DNA of 19,868 nucleotides from CAZIHO01 sp964538875. GTDB lineage: Bacteria; Pseudomonadota; Gammaproteobacteria; Chromatiales; Chromatiaceae. Below are positions 1 to 6,861 of this stretch, piece after piece. The DNA is taken from assembly GCA_964538875.1 (NCBI GenBank), contig CAZIHO010000063.1, positions 1 to 19,868 of the forward strand. The letters run 5' to 3'. The notes below the pieces were generated by a model that was not told the DNA's origin, did not search any database, and saw only the letters and a program-made list of their open reading frames with translations. The position numbers and the translations under genes were made by a program. Position 1 is the first letter of the stretch. Each line of letters starts with the position of its first letter.

Positions 1-2212
1 ACTCTGGCCGACGCCGGCTGATCCGCCAGCAGCGGTGAATGCGGGGGTTGCGGCGGAAATCTTCAGGAATGGTGGCGGCGCTGATATCTTCCACCCGCAA
101 GTCCGGCCAGGCGCTTTCTTCTAGGCGAAAGCGCCGGTAGTTGTTGGAAAACAGCAGGATGCCGTCGTCGGTCAAAAGCTGAGCCGCCCAGCGGATCAGG
201 TCCGGGTGGTCCCGCTGGATGTCCAGGGTGCCTTCCATGCGCTTGGAGGTGGAAAAGGTGGGCGGGTCCAGAAAGATGAGCCCATAGCGGCGCTCCGGGG
301 CTTGGGCCTGGTCCGCCAGCCAGTCCAGGCAGTCCGCCTGGATCAGCCGGTGGGCGCTGCCGCCGAAGCCGTTCAGCACCAGATTTTCCTCGGCCCAATC
401 CAGATAGGTGTTGGACAGGTCCAGGCTGGTGGTGCTGGTGGCGCCGCCCGCCGCCGCCTGGACCGTGGCGGCGCCCGTGTAGGCGAATAGGTTGAGAAAG
501 TCCCGCCCTGGGGCCAGTTGCCGGATTAGGCTGCGGGTTTGGCGATGGTCTAGGAACAGTCCGGTGTCCAGGTAATCCGCGAAGTTGACCAGCAGCTTGC
601 AACCGCCCTCCTCCACGACATGGAATTCGCCGTCCGTTCCTAGCTTTTGGTATTGGGCGCTGCCCCGCTGGCGGCGCCGTTGCTTGAGCACCAACCGCTC
701 TGGGGGCAGTTCCAGCACTTCCGCTACCGCGCCTAGGGCCTCCCCCAACCGGCGCCGGGCCAGGGTCGGGTCGATTTCCAGGGGCGCTTGATATTCCTGG
801 AGTACCGCCCAGGTTTGCCCGGATTGGTACAGGTCCAGGGCCACCGCGTATTCTGGTAAGTCCGAGTCGTACAGGCGATAGCAACTGATCTGGTTGCGCC
901 GCGCCCAGCGACCCAAATGCTTGAGGTTTTTGTGCAGCCGGTTGACCAACATGCGGGCGCCGGAACTGTCGGGCGCCAGGGCTTTGATGTCCTGCTCCGC
1001 CGGGTCGCCTGCCTCCGTTGGTCCGGTGGCACCCTTGCCCCTGGGCGTCACCAGGCGGTCGGGTTCTACTTGATAGACCAACAGACGGCATTCCAGGGGG
1101 CCGTTGTACAACTCATATTCCGCTTCCGGGCGCAGCCGCAGCGCCCGGGCCAGGGCCGGATTGCCGGTGAACAGGGCGGCACGCCAGCCCAGGCAGTGGT
1201 CCCGCAGCACATCTCCCAGACGCCGATAGAGGTCCGCAAGGTCGTCCCCGGCCCCCAGCCGCTCGCCGTAGGGGGGGTTGACCATCAACAGACCTGGCGC
1301 GCTGCCCTGGGGTGGCGTGCCGCCGCCGAGGGGCGTAGTCCGCCATTGGATGCGTTGGGCCAGGTTTGCCTGACGGGCGTTGTCCTGGGCGCGGCGAATC
1401 GCCTGGGGGTCCCGGTCCTCCCCCAGCAGCGGGGGGAGCTGGCGCCAATCCACCTGGGCCGGCTGGGCTTCCACCTCCTGGCGCAGCCGTTCCCACAGGG
1501 CTGGGTCATGGCCGCGCCAGCCGGCGCAGCCCGCTTGCCGGCGCCAGTAACCCGGTGCCACACCGGCCGCCAGCAGGGCGCCTTCGATGGGCAGGGTGCC
1601 GGACCCGCACAGGGGGTCCCACAGGGGGCCGCCCTGGGCGGCGATGCTGGGCCAGCCGGCCAGCATCAGAATAGCCGCCGCCAGGTTTTCCTTCAGGGGC
1701 GCGGCGCCGGTTTCGCCCCGGTAGCCGCGCCGGTGCAGGCTATCGCCGGAAATATCCAAGGCTAAGCGCGCCTCATCCCGGTACAAATAAAGGTTCAGAC
1801 GCAGATCCGGCCGGACCAGGTCCACGGACGGCCGCACGCCGAAGCGCAGCCGGAATTGGTCCACCACCGCGTCCTTGACCTTGAGCGCCGCGTAATGGCT
1901 GTGGGTAATCTGGGACGACTTGACGAAGCAGTCCACCGCCAGGGAGCCTTCCGGCGCCAAATGCTGGGACCAGTCGATACGGCTCACCCGGGTGTAGAGC
2001 ACCTCCGGCGAGGGCGCGCCGAAGCGGGCCAAGCCCAGCAGCACCCGGTTGGCAATCCGGGACCAGAGACAGATCCGGTAGGCGAGTTCCAGATCCCCTT
2101 CGCAGGTAACGCCGCCGGTGCCGGGACGGGGGTCGGCGCCCAGCTGGCGCAACTCGTCCCGCAGCAGGGTTTCGGCGCCCTTGGGGCAAGTGACGAACAG
2201 AATTTGGCTCAT
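1..2212 (-). CDS. rlmL: Bifunctional 23S rRNA methyltransferase RlmKL (3' end cut by window edge)
   Basis: This is the fused enzyme that makes m2G2445 (RlmL half) and m7G2069 (RlmK half) in 23S rRNA in the cytoplasm. Read from ATG at 2212 (MSQILFVTCPKG), one frame stays open for 737 codons to the window edge, with no stop. The N-terminal part resembles a THUMP RNA-binding domain. The RlmL methyltransferase has the SAM motif DPLCGSGT at residues 199-206 and the catalytic-type NPPY at 312-315. The RlmK half has FAYTG at about 576-580 and FLDPP with Asp at about 649. I checked that these motifs share one reading frame, so there is no frameshift. The final visible residues (NPRIHRCWRI...) resemble the family C terminus, so only a few codons should be missing. 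Fused RlmKL is typical of Gammaproteobacteria. The identification is firm. Confidence 0.95.
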   Translation of the reverse strand, partial: MSQILFVTCPKGAETLLRDELRQLGADPRPGTGGVTCEGDLELAYRICLWSRIANRVLLGLARFGAPSPEVLYTRVSRIDWSQHLAPEGSLAVDCFVKSSQITHSHYAALKVKDAVVDQFRLRFGVRPSVDLVRPDLRLNLYLYRDEARLALDISGDSLHRRGYRGETGAAPLKENLAAAILMLAGWPSIAAQGGPLWDPLCGSGTLPIEGALLAAGVAPGYWRRQAGCAGWRGHDPALWERLRQEVEAQPAQVDWRQLPPLLGEDRDPQAIRRAQDNARQANLAQRIQWRTTPLGGGTPPQGSAPGLLMVNPPYGERLGAGDDLADLYRRLGDVLRDHCLGWRAALFTGNPALARALRLRPEAEYELYNGPLECRLLVYQVEPDRLVTPRGKGATGPTEAGDPAEQDIKALAPDSSGARMLVNRLHKNLKHLGRWARRNQISCYRLYDSDLPEYAVALDLYQSGQTWAVLQEYQAPLEIDPTLARRRLGEALGAVAEVLELPPERLVLKQRRRQRGSAQYQKLGTDGEFHVVEEGGCKLLVNFADYLDTGLFLDHRQTRSLIRQLAPGRDFLNLFAYTGAATVQAAAGGATSTTSLDLSNTYLDWAEENLVLNGFGGSAHRLIQADCLDWLADQAQAPERRYGLIFLDPPTFSTSKRMEGTLDIQRDHPDLIRWAAQLLTDDGILLFSNNYRRFRLEESAWPDLRVEDISAATIPEDFRRNPRIHRCWRISRRRPE

Positions 2213-2280
2213 GACAGGCGCACCGGCGAGTGGAAGGTCGCCCACTATAACCGCTGGGACGGGATCGGCGCGCGCCAAAT

Positions 2281-2308
2281 GACCACGCCGCCCGGAGGCG
2301 GCGTGGTC
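2281..2308 (-). terminator. Perfect 12-bp hairpin after the VEYV-repeat protein gene
   Basis: A perfect inverted repeat has arms of 12 bp (2281-2292 and 2297-2308) and a 4-nt loop (2293-2296). It lies about 22 nt past the stop codon of the minus-strand gene ending at 2331 and before the start of rlmL at 2212. On the minus strand it is followed by only a short T-containing stretch (ATTTGG), so it is a GC-rich hairpin terminator candidate without a strong U tract. Confidence 0.55.
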
Positions 2309-2330
2309 GAGAAGGGTTAGAGGTGGTCGA

Positions 2331-2693
2331 TTACCTTCTACCGCGCGGGCCAGGGCCACCGGGACCCGGACCAGGTCCATAAACCAGGGGGCCTACCCAG
2401 CGGGGTGCCGGCCGGTAGTAGTAATAACGGGGCGCCGGCACATACTCGACCCGGGGGGCGGCCACGTATTCAACCACCTGCCCCCGGGGCTCAGCGACGT
2501 ATTCCACCGCCCGCCCCCGGGGTTCCGCGACGTATTCCACCTGGGCCGGCGGGGGTGGTGGCCGGGATAGCGCGGATCCAATCACAAGGCCCGCGACCCC
2601 AGCCGCCGCGACGGCGGCGGGATCGGCCAGAGCCGGCTGCCAAGAGGCCGCCAGCATACCCGCCAAGGCTAGGGATAGGGTCAACTTCTTCAT
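2331..2693 (-). CDS. Small secreted Pro/Tyr-rich protein with VEYV repeats
   Basis: Function unknown. I chose ATG at 2693 over upstream starts because it has an AGGAG ribosome binding site about 8 nt before it and begins a clear Sec signal peptide (MKKLTLSLALAGMLAAS, probable cleavage after ALA at residue 23). The mature part starts with an Ala/Gly-rich segment (residues 25-42) resembling a glycine-zipper membrane-associating stretch, then a run of five prolines. Four repeat units follow: VEYVAEPRG (52), VEYVAEPRG (63), VEYVAAPR (74) and VEYVPAPR (82). The tail has YYYY at 90-93 and ends rich in Gly and Pro. The total is 120 residues. It is probably periplasmic or attached to the outer membrane. 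It appears monocistronic, with a hairpin just downstream. Confidence 0.75.
   Translation of the reverse strand: MKKLTLSLALAGMLAASWQPALADPAAVAAAGVAGLVIGSALSRPPPPPAQVEYVAEPRGRAVEYVAEPRGQVVEYVAAPRVEYVPAPRYYYYRPAPRWVGPLVYGPGPGPGGPGPRGRR
2427..2540 (-). repeat. Tandem repeat encoding VEYV(A/P)(E/A)PR units
   Basis: Four coding repeats lie inside the small secreted protein, with unit starts 33, 33 and 24 bp apart. The first two units are identical at protein level (VEYVAEPRG) and the last two are shorter variants. At DNA level the core reads close to gacgtattccac on the plus strand. Such repeats can expand or contract by slippage. Confidence 0.7.
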
Positions 2694-2887
2694 CTCTGTT
2701 GCTCCTGTTGCGATTCGATGAACCGGGGCGCGCCTGGAACCCGCCTGGGATGGGAGGGCGAGGTTGCTGCGACCGCCGGCGGGACAGCCGACCTTCCCGG
2801 TGCCCGTATCATAAGTATGGCGGAGCAGACTGAACAGGGACTGAACCCTGGGGGCGGCAGAATGGGCACTGATTCGCAATAGGCTAA

Positions 2888-2922
2888 CCCACGCCTAGCC
2901 TAAGCTGAGGGGCAGGCGTGGG
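2888..2922 (-). terminator. Possible hairpin downstream of the DsrC-like gene
   Basis: The 9-bp arms CCCACGCCT (2888-2896) and AGGCGTGGG (2914-2922) are perfectly complementary, with a 17-nt loop. The hairpin is about 70 nt after the stop of the minus-strand DsrC-like gene, within the 300-bp gap 2694-2993. That gap otherwise shows no gene. There is no U tract, so a terminator role is only a possibility. Confidence 0.3.
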
Positions 2923-2993
2923 GCTTACGAAACGGCGCCCTAAGGAACCGTTGCCTTCGGAACCTTTTGGTATCAGGGGCGGTTAGGAATGTA

Positions 2994-3335
2994 TCAGCAT
3001 CCGACGCAGTAGTAATCCGGCAGCCCCGCCAAGCGGCACGCCTGCCGGCACCCGCCCAGGGGGAACAGATCCCGGAAGGTTTGGTGGGTAACGGGCAGCC
3101 CGTCCAGCAGTTGGGTGCCCAGGCTCCGTGACAGCACCCGGGGCGAGGGGGGCACGGCCAGCTTTTGATAGAAGTCCCGGATGCAGCGGATCACCCGCCA
3201 ATGGGATTCCCGCAATTCCAAGCCGTCCTCCATGGCCATGAGTTGGGCCACTTGTTCATCCCAGGCATCAAAATCAGCAAGGAATCCGTTGGCACCGAGT
3301 GAGTAACACTGACCCTGATTATCGACAGAGTACAT
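2994..3335 (-). CDS. DsrC/TusE-family sulfur-carrier-like protein with variant C-terminal cysteines
   Basis: DsrC and TusE proteins carry sulfur as persulfide or trisulfide on C-terminal cysteines. DsrC partners dissimilatory sulfite reductase, and TusE takes part in tRNA 2-thiolation. This 113-residue protein has the family length and landmarks: NGFLADFDAWDEQVA (16-30), HWRVIRCIRDFY (45-56) and the end motif ACRLAGLP (99-106). C100 matches the upstream conserved Cys. The usual end is AGLP-KPTG-CV; here it is AGLP-DYY-CVGC, which places cysteines at 110 and 113 as a terminal CxxC, with another at 96. ATG at 3335 has AAGGAG 7 nt upstream. It stands alone: no dsrAB, dsrEFH or tusBCD is in the window. 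It may be a DsrC paralogue with a regulatory or separate carrier role. The family call is firm, the function is not. Confidence 0.85.
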   Translation of the reverse strand: MYSVDNQGQCYSLGANGFLADFDAWDEQVAQLMAMEDGLELRESHWRVIRCIRDFYQKLAVPPSPRVLSRSLGTQLLDGLPVTHQTFRDLFPLGGCRQACRLAGLPDYYCVGC

Positions 3336-3419
3336 GGGGTATCTCCTTTGGAATATGTAGTTATTTAATGCTGAATGACCGGTATTGACTTAATTAGAAA
3401 TCCTTCCCTGGTGGCAGAA

Positions 3420-3425
3420 AGTTTA
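3420..3425 (-). promoter_or_regulatory. Candidate -10 element for the DsrC-like gene
   Basis: On the minus strand this hexamer reads TAAACT, four of six matches to TATAAT. If used, transcription would start near 3413, giving a leader of about 78 nt. The FNR-type box at 3447-3460 would then be centred about 40.5 bases upstream of the start, the spacing expected for a class II activated promoter. This is inference from spacing only. Confidence 0.4.
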
Positions 3426-3446
3426 GTGGGAAGAGCGGGCAATCTG

Positions 3447-3460
3447 ATGATCTAGATCAA
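3447..3460. promoter_or_regulatory. FNR/ANR (CRP-family) binding box candidate
   Basis: The plus strand reads ATGAT-CTAG-ATCAA, nine of ten matches to the FNR/ANR consensus TTGAT-N4-ATCAA. Its core TGATCTAGATCA is a perfect palindrome. It sits 112 bp upstream of the DsrC-like start and 111 bp upstream of the nucleotidase start. The spacing to a TAAACT -10 hexamer suits activation of the DsrC-like gene under low oxygen. Confidence 0.55.
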
Positions 3461-3570
3461 CTAGAACCGGTATTGACCCGGCCGTTCCGCCGGGCGAACA
3501 TCAGTTCCCAATCGGTCGGCCCCGCCGGGCGAATAGGGTTGCTAATAATTCCCGGAAAAGGCCTTGCAGT

Positions 3571-4167
3571 ATGGGAAGCGAAGACATCGCTCTGTTCGAT
3601 ATGGATGGCACCCTCTGCGACTACGGCGCTGGGCTGGCCGTCGAGTTGCGCAGGATTCAATCTCCTGGGGAACCCGAACTCATCTTGCCCATCCCGGCCG
3701 ACGCGCCCTCCTACCTGTGGGAGCGGGTGCATCTCATCACCCAGGTGCCGGACTGGTGGGCCAACCTGCCCCGGTTTGAACTGGGGTTTGATGTCTGGCG
3801 CATCGCGGCGGAATTAGGGTTCCGGGCCATGATTCTCACCCAGGGACCCAAACGCACTCCCAACGCCTGGAGTGGCAAGAAGATTTGGATTGATCGTCAT
3901 CTCGGCGCGACAGTAGACATCACCATCACCCGGGACAAGGGCCTGGTGTACGGGAAACTGCTGGTGGACGACTATCCGCCCTATATCGAGCGCTGGTTGA
4001 CTTGGCGTCCCAGGGGTTTAGTCATCATGCCCGCCAATTCCGGCAATGAGGGCTTTGCCCATCCCCAGGTGATCCGCTACGACGGCACCAACCTAGCCCA
4101 GGTGCGGGCGGCGATGGGCCTGGCAAAGCGGCGCGAACCTCGCCAACCCCTGGGGCTACAGGACTAG
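3571..4167 (+). CDS. 5'(3')-deoxyribonucleotidase-like HAD phosphatase
   Basis: This is predicted to dephosphorylate (deoxy)nucleoside monophosphates in the cytoplasm. The 198-residue protein has the HAD signature DMDGTL, with nucleophile D10 and acid/base D12. It also has ILTQGP with T90 as motif II, candidate motif III lysines in the GKK and RDKG segments (103-123), and VDDYPPY with D133-D134 as motif IV. The helical cap between residues 20 and 80 and the DDYPPYI signature fit the NT5C family rather than phosphoserine or glycolate phosphatases. ATG at 3571 follows a GGAAAAGG stretch. It is divergent from the DsrC-like gene and convergent with maeB. Substrate specificity cannot be read from the sequence, and the related phage and bacterial hypothetical nucleotidases are an alternative label. 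Confidence 0.8.
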   Translation: MGSEDIALFDMDGTLCDYGAGLAVELRRIQSPGEPELILPIPADAPSYLWERVHLITQVPDWWANLPRFELGFDVWRIAAELGFRAMILTQGPKRTPNAWSGKKIWIDRHLGATVDITITRDKGLVYGKLLVDDYPPYIERWLTWRPRGLVIMPANSGNEGFAHPQVIRYDGTNLAQVRAAMGLAKRREPRQPLGLQD

Positions 4168-4182
4168 CGGAAGGCCGATCTC

Positions 4183-4203
4183 CCCCGCGTTTCCTGGGCG
4201 GGG
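4183..4203. terminator. Weak hairpin between convergent genes
   Basis: CCCCGC (4183-4188) pairs with GCGGGG (4198-4203) across a 9-nt loop, between the stops of the nucleotidase gene (4167) and maeB (4231). There is no U tract on either strand. It could act bidirectionally, but the support is thin. Confidence 0.3.
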
Positions 4204-4230
4204 AAGGCGGGGTTAGGGTCCGGCGGGCGC

Positions 4231-6510
4231 TCAGCCCTTGCGTCGCGCTAGGGCGTCCACCACAGCCAGGGCGGTCATGTTGATGATGCGCCGCACCGTG
4301 GCGGTAGGGGTCAGGATGTGCACGGCGTGGGCAGCGCCCAGTAGGATGGGGCCGATGGTGATGCCTTCGCCGGAGATGGTCTTGAGCAGGTTGAAGGCGA
4401 TGTTGGCGGCGTCCAGGGTGGGCATGATGAGCAAGTTGGCCTCGCCCCGCAGCCGGGAATGGGGAAAGGCCACCTGCCGGACTTCCTCAGAGATGGCAGC
4501 GTCGCCGTGCATTTCCCCTTCAACTTCCAGGTGCGGCATTTGTTGCCGGATCATCTCCAGGGCCACGCGCATTTTTTGCGCCGAGGGGGCGTTGCTGGTG
4601 CCGAAACTGGAATGGGACACCAGCGCGACCCTGGGCACCAGGCCGAATTGGCGCACTTCCTCCGCCGCCAGTTGGGTCATTTCCGCGATCTGTTCTGGTG
4701 TGGGGTCATAATTGACGTAGGTATCGCAAATGAACACGGTGCGCCGGGGCAGCAGCAGCGCATTCATGGCGTAGTAATGATTGACGCCGGCCTGGCGGCC
4801 AATGACTTGATCGATGTATTGCAGGTGCAGGTCGTGGGTGCCGAAGGTGCCGCAAATCATGCCTTCAGCGGCGCCCTTGTGGATCAACATGCCGCCGATC
4901 AGGGTATTACGGCGCCGCATTTCCAGCTTGGCGTATTGCACCGACACCCCGCGCCGCTCGGTGAGGCGGTGGTATTCGGTCCAGTATTCCCGGTAGCGGG
5001 GATCCCACTCCGGATTCACCACCTCGAAATCCTCGCCGGGCCTGATGCGCAGTCCCAGCCGCTCGATGCGCCGCTCCAGCACCGCCGGGCGTCCCACCAG
5101 CACCGGCTTGGCGAAACCCTCGTCCACCACCCCCTGCACTGCGCTTAAGATGCGCTCGTCCTCTCCTTCCGCGAACACGATGCGCAGGGGCGCGGCCTTG
5201 GCGGTGGCGAATACGGGCCGCATGATGTGACCGGAGTGATAGACCCATTCCGTCAGCCGTTCCACGTAACGGTTCATGTCGCGGATGGGACTGGACGCCG
5301 CGCCACTATCCATGGCGGCCTGGGCCACCGCCGGCGCGATCTTGACGATCAGACGCGGGTCGAAGGGTTTAGGAATCAGGTATTCCCGCCCGAAGCTCAG
5401 GCGTTCGTGGCCATAGGCCATGGCCACCACCTCGGATTGCTCCGCCATGGCCAGTTCGGCGATGGCATTGACCGCCGCTAATTTCATGGGCTCGTTGATG
5501 GTGGTGGCGCCCACATCCAGAGCTCCCCGGAAAATGAACGGGAAGCAGAGGACGTTATTCACCTGATTGGGATAATCCGACCGGCCGGTGGCGATGATGG
5601 CGTCGTCCCGCACCCGTTTCACCTCGTCCGGGGTGATTTCCGGTACCGGATTGGCCAGGGCCAAAATCAGGGGATCGTCCGCCATGCGCGCCACCATATC
5701 CTGTTTGAGCACGCCGCCGGCGGACAGGCCCAGGAAGATATCCGCACCGTCGATGATCTCGCCCAGAGTTCGGGCGCTGGTGGCTTGGGCAAAGCGGGCC
5801 TTGTGCTCGTCCATCAACTCCACCCGGCCCTGGTACACCACCCCGGCGATGTCCGTCACCCAGATGTTGTCCAGCTTTACCCCTAGGGCTACCAGCATAT
5901 CCAGGCAGGATAGGGCCGCCGCGCCGGCCCCGGAGGTCACCAGCTTGACCTGGTCGATGTCCTTGCCCACCACCCGCAGGCCGTTCACCACCGCTGCGCC
6001 GACGATGATGGCGGTGCCGTGTTGGTCGTCGTGAAACACCGGGATGTGCATCCGTTCCCGCAATTTGCGCTCGATGTAGAAGCACTCCGGCGCCTTGATG
6101 TCCTCCAGGTTGATGCCGCCGAAGGTGGGCTCCAGGGCGGCGATGTGATCCACCAGGGCGTCCGGGTCCGACTCCTGCAACTCCAGGTCGAACACGTCGA
6201 TGCCGGCAAATTTTTTGAATAGCACCGCCTTACCTTCCATGACCGGCTTGGCGGCCAGGGGGCCGATGTTGCCCAGACCCAGCACGGCGGTGCCGTTAGT
6301 GACCACGCCTACCAGATTGGCCCGGGACGTGAGGGAGCGGGCTTCCGCCGGAGAGGCCTGAATCGCCTCACAGGCAAAGGCCACCCCCGGCGAATAGGCT
6401 AGGGCTAGGTCGCGCTGGGTGGCCATGGGCTTGGTGGGACTGATTTCCATCTTGCCCGGCTGGGGCCGGCGATGGTATTCCAGGGCGCTGGTCTTGAGGT
6501 CGTCGGTCAT
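4231..6510 (-). CDS. maeB: NADP-dependent malic enzyme with C-terminal phosphotransacetylase-like domain
   Basis: The enzyme decarboxylates malate to pyruvate, producing NADPH, and links the C4-dicarboxylate pool to pyruvate and acetyl-CoA. At 759 residues it has the length of the large MaeB form. The malic enzyme part has LALAYSPGVA (Y39), MEGKAVLFKK (catalytic-type K94), NLEDI (E136, D137), FHDDQHGTA (D161, D162) and the dinucleotide-binding TSGAGAAAL near 192-200. From about residue 430 it continues into a Pta-like domain (RIVFAEGEDERIL onward). In large MaeB proteins this domain is thought to be non-catalytic and to bind acetyl-CoA as an allosteric signal. The Pta part looks complete. The ATG has an AAGG-type site about 10 nt upstream. 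It lies on the same strand as the acyl-CoA/Mch operon but about 350 bp downstream of it, so it probably has its own promoter. Confidence 0.95.
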   Translation of the reverse strand: MTDDLKTSALEYHRRPQPGKMEISPTKPMATQRDLALAYSPGVAFACEAIQASPAEARSLTSRANLVGVVTNGTAVLGLGNIGPLAAKPVMEGKAVLFKKFAGIDVFDLELQESDPDALVDHIAALEPTFGGINLEDIKAPECFYIERKLRERMHIPVFHDDQHGTAIIVGAAVVNGLRVVGKDIDQVKLVTSGAGAAALSCLDMLVALGVKLDNIWVTDIAGVVYQGRVELMDEHKARFAQATSARTLGEIIDGADIFLGLSAGGVLKQDMVARMADDPLILALANPVPEITPDEVKRVRDDAIIATGRSDYPNQVNNVLCFPFIFRGALDVGATTINEPMKLAAVNAIAELAMAEQSEVVAMAYGHERLSFGREYLIPKPFDPRLIVKIAPAVAQAAMDSGAASSPIRDMNRYVERLTEWVYHSGHIMRPVFATAKAAPLRIVFAEGEDERILSAVQGVVDEGFAKPVLVGRPAVLERRIERLGLRIRPGEDFEVVNPEWDPRYREYWTEYHRLTERRGVSVQYAKLEMRRRNTLIGGMLIHKGAAEGMICGTFGTHDLHLQYIDQVIGRQAGVNHYYAMNALLLPRRTVFICDTYVNYDPTPEQIAEMTQLAAEEVRQFGLVPRVALVSHSSFGTSNAPSAQKMRVALEMIRQQMPHLEVEGEMHGDAAISEEVRQVAFPHSRLRGEANLLIMPTLDAANIAFNLLKTISGEGITIGPILLGAAHAVHILTPTATVRRIINMTALAVVDALARRKG

Positions 6511-6861
6511 GGGGCCAAGCCTTCTGGTTGAGATTGATGAGCTGGGGGCGGAGGCAGGAACGGATGATAGTGATTCCCTAGCCGGCTGCTTGCGCTAGCC
6601 TGGGCGCGGACGATCAAACTTTGGCATCGGGTTGGCCTGCGGGGAACCAGTTCGCCGGGCTGGCGGGCTGGGCGCTGCCCGCTGGCGGGAACTAACCGGC
6701 GAGGCAGATCCAGGGGCCAGCCCAGGCGCTTGTCCCAGGGGTGACGGATGTGGTCGGTCTTGGACCTGCCTCTCATGCCTTGCTCCTGGCGCCGATGGCT
6801 GTGGGGCGATGATAACCAGCAGGTCACACGCCCGCCAACGAAACCCGGCCGGCCGGCCGGA
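6511..6861. other. 351-bp gap between mch and maeB, no gene recognised
   Basis: No recognisable coding sequence, tRNA or strong terminator is visible. It contains four CCGG units in tandem next to the mch stop codon (6846-6860). A minus-strand open frame of 106 codons overlapping maeB by 4 bp has no recognisable domain and composition typical of shadow frames in GC-rich DNA. The maeB promoter is presumably here, but I could not identify convincing -35 and -10 hexamers. Confidence 0.5.

Larger units (their letters stand above)
3378..3533. repeat. Two pairs of 12-bp direct repeats in the intergenic region
   Basis: ACCGGTATTGAC occurs at 3378-3389 and again at 3466-3477, 88 bp apart. CCGCCGGGCGAA occurs at 3487-3498 and 3522-3533. 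Both pairs lie between the divergent DsrC-like and nucleotidase genes. The first pair contains the ACCGGT palindrome and flanks the FNR-like box. These could be protein-binding sites or the trace of a local duplication. Confidence 0.55.

Noticed and set aside
63..1765. Several long open frames on both strands inside the first 2.2 kb
   Set aside because: All are shadows of rlmL, whose own frame is open over the whole stretch and contains all RlmL and RlmK motifs in one phase.
2427..2540. Tandem repeat as a possible CRISPR array
   Set aside because: Units are in-frame coding repeats within a secreted protein, with no spacers of uniform length and no cas genes.
6507..6827. Minus-strand 106-codon frame between mch and maeB
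   Set aside because: No domain, signal peptide or convincing ribosome binding site; composition is that of non-coding GC-rich DNA.
6846..6860. Four tandem CCGG units next to the mch stop
   Set aside because: Too short and too likely in GC-rich DNA to call a functional repeat.
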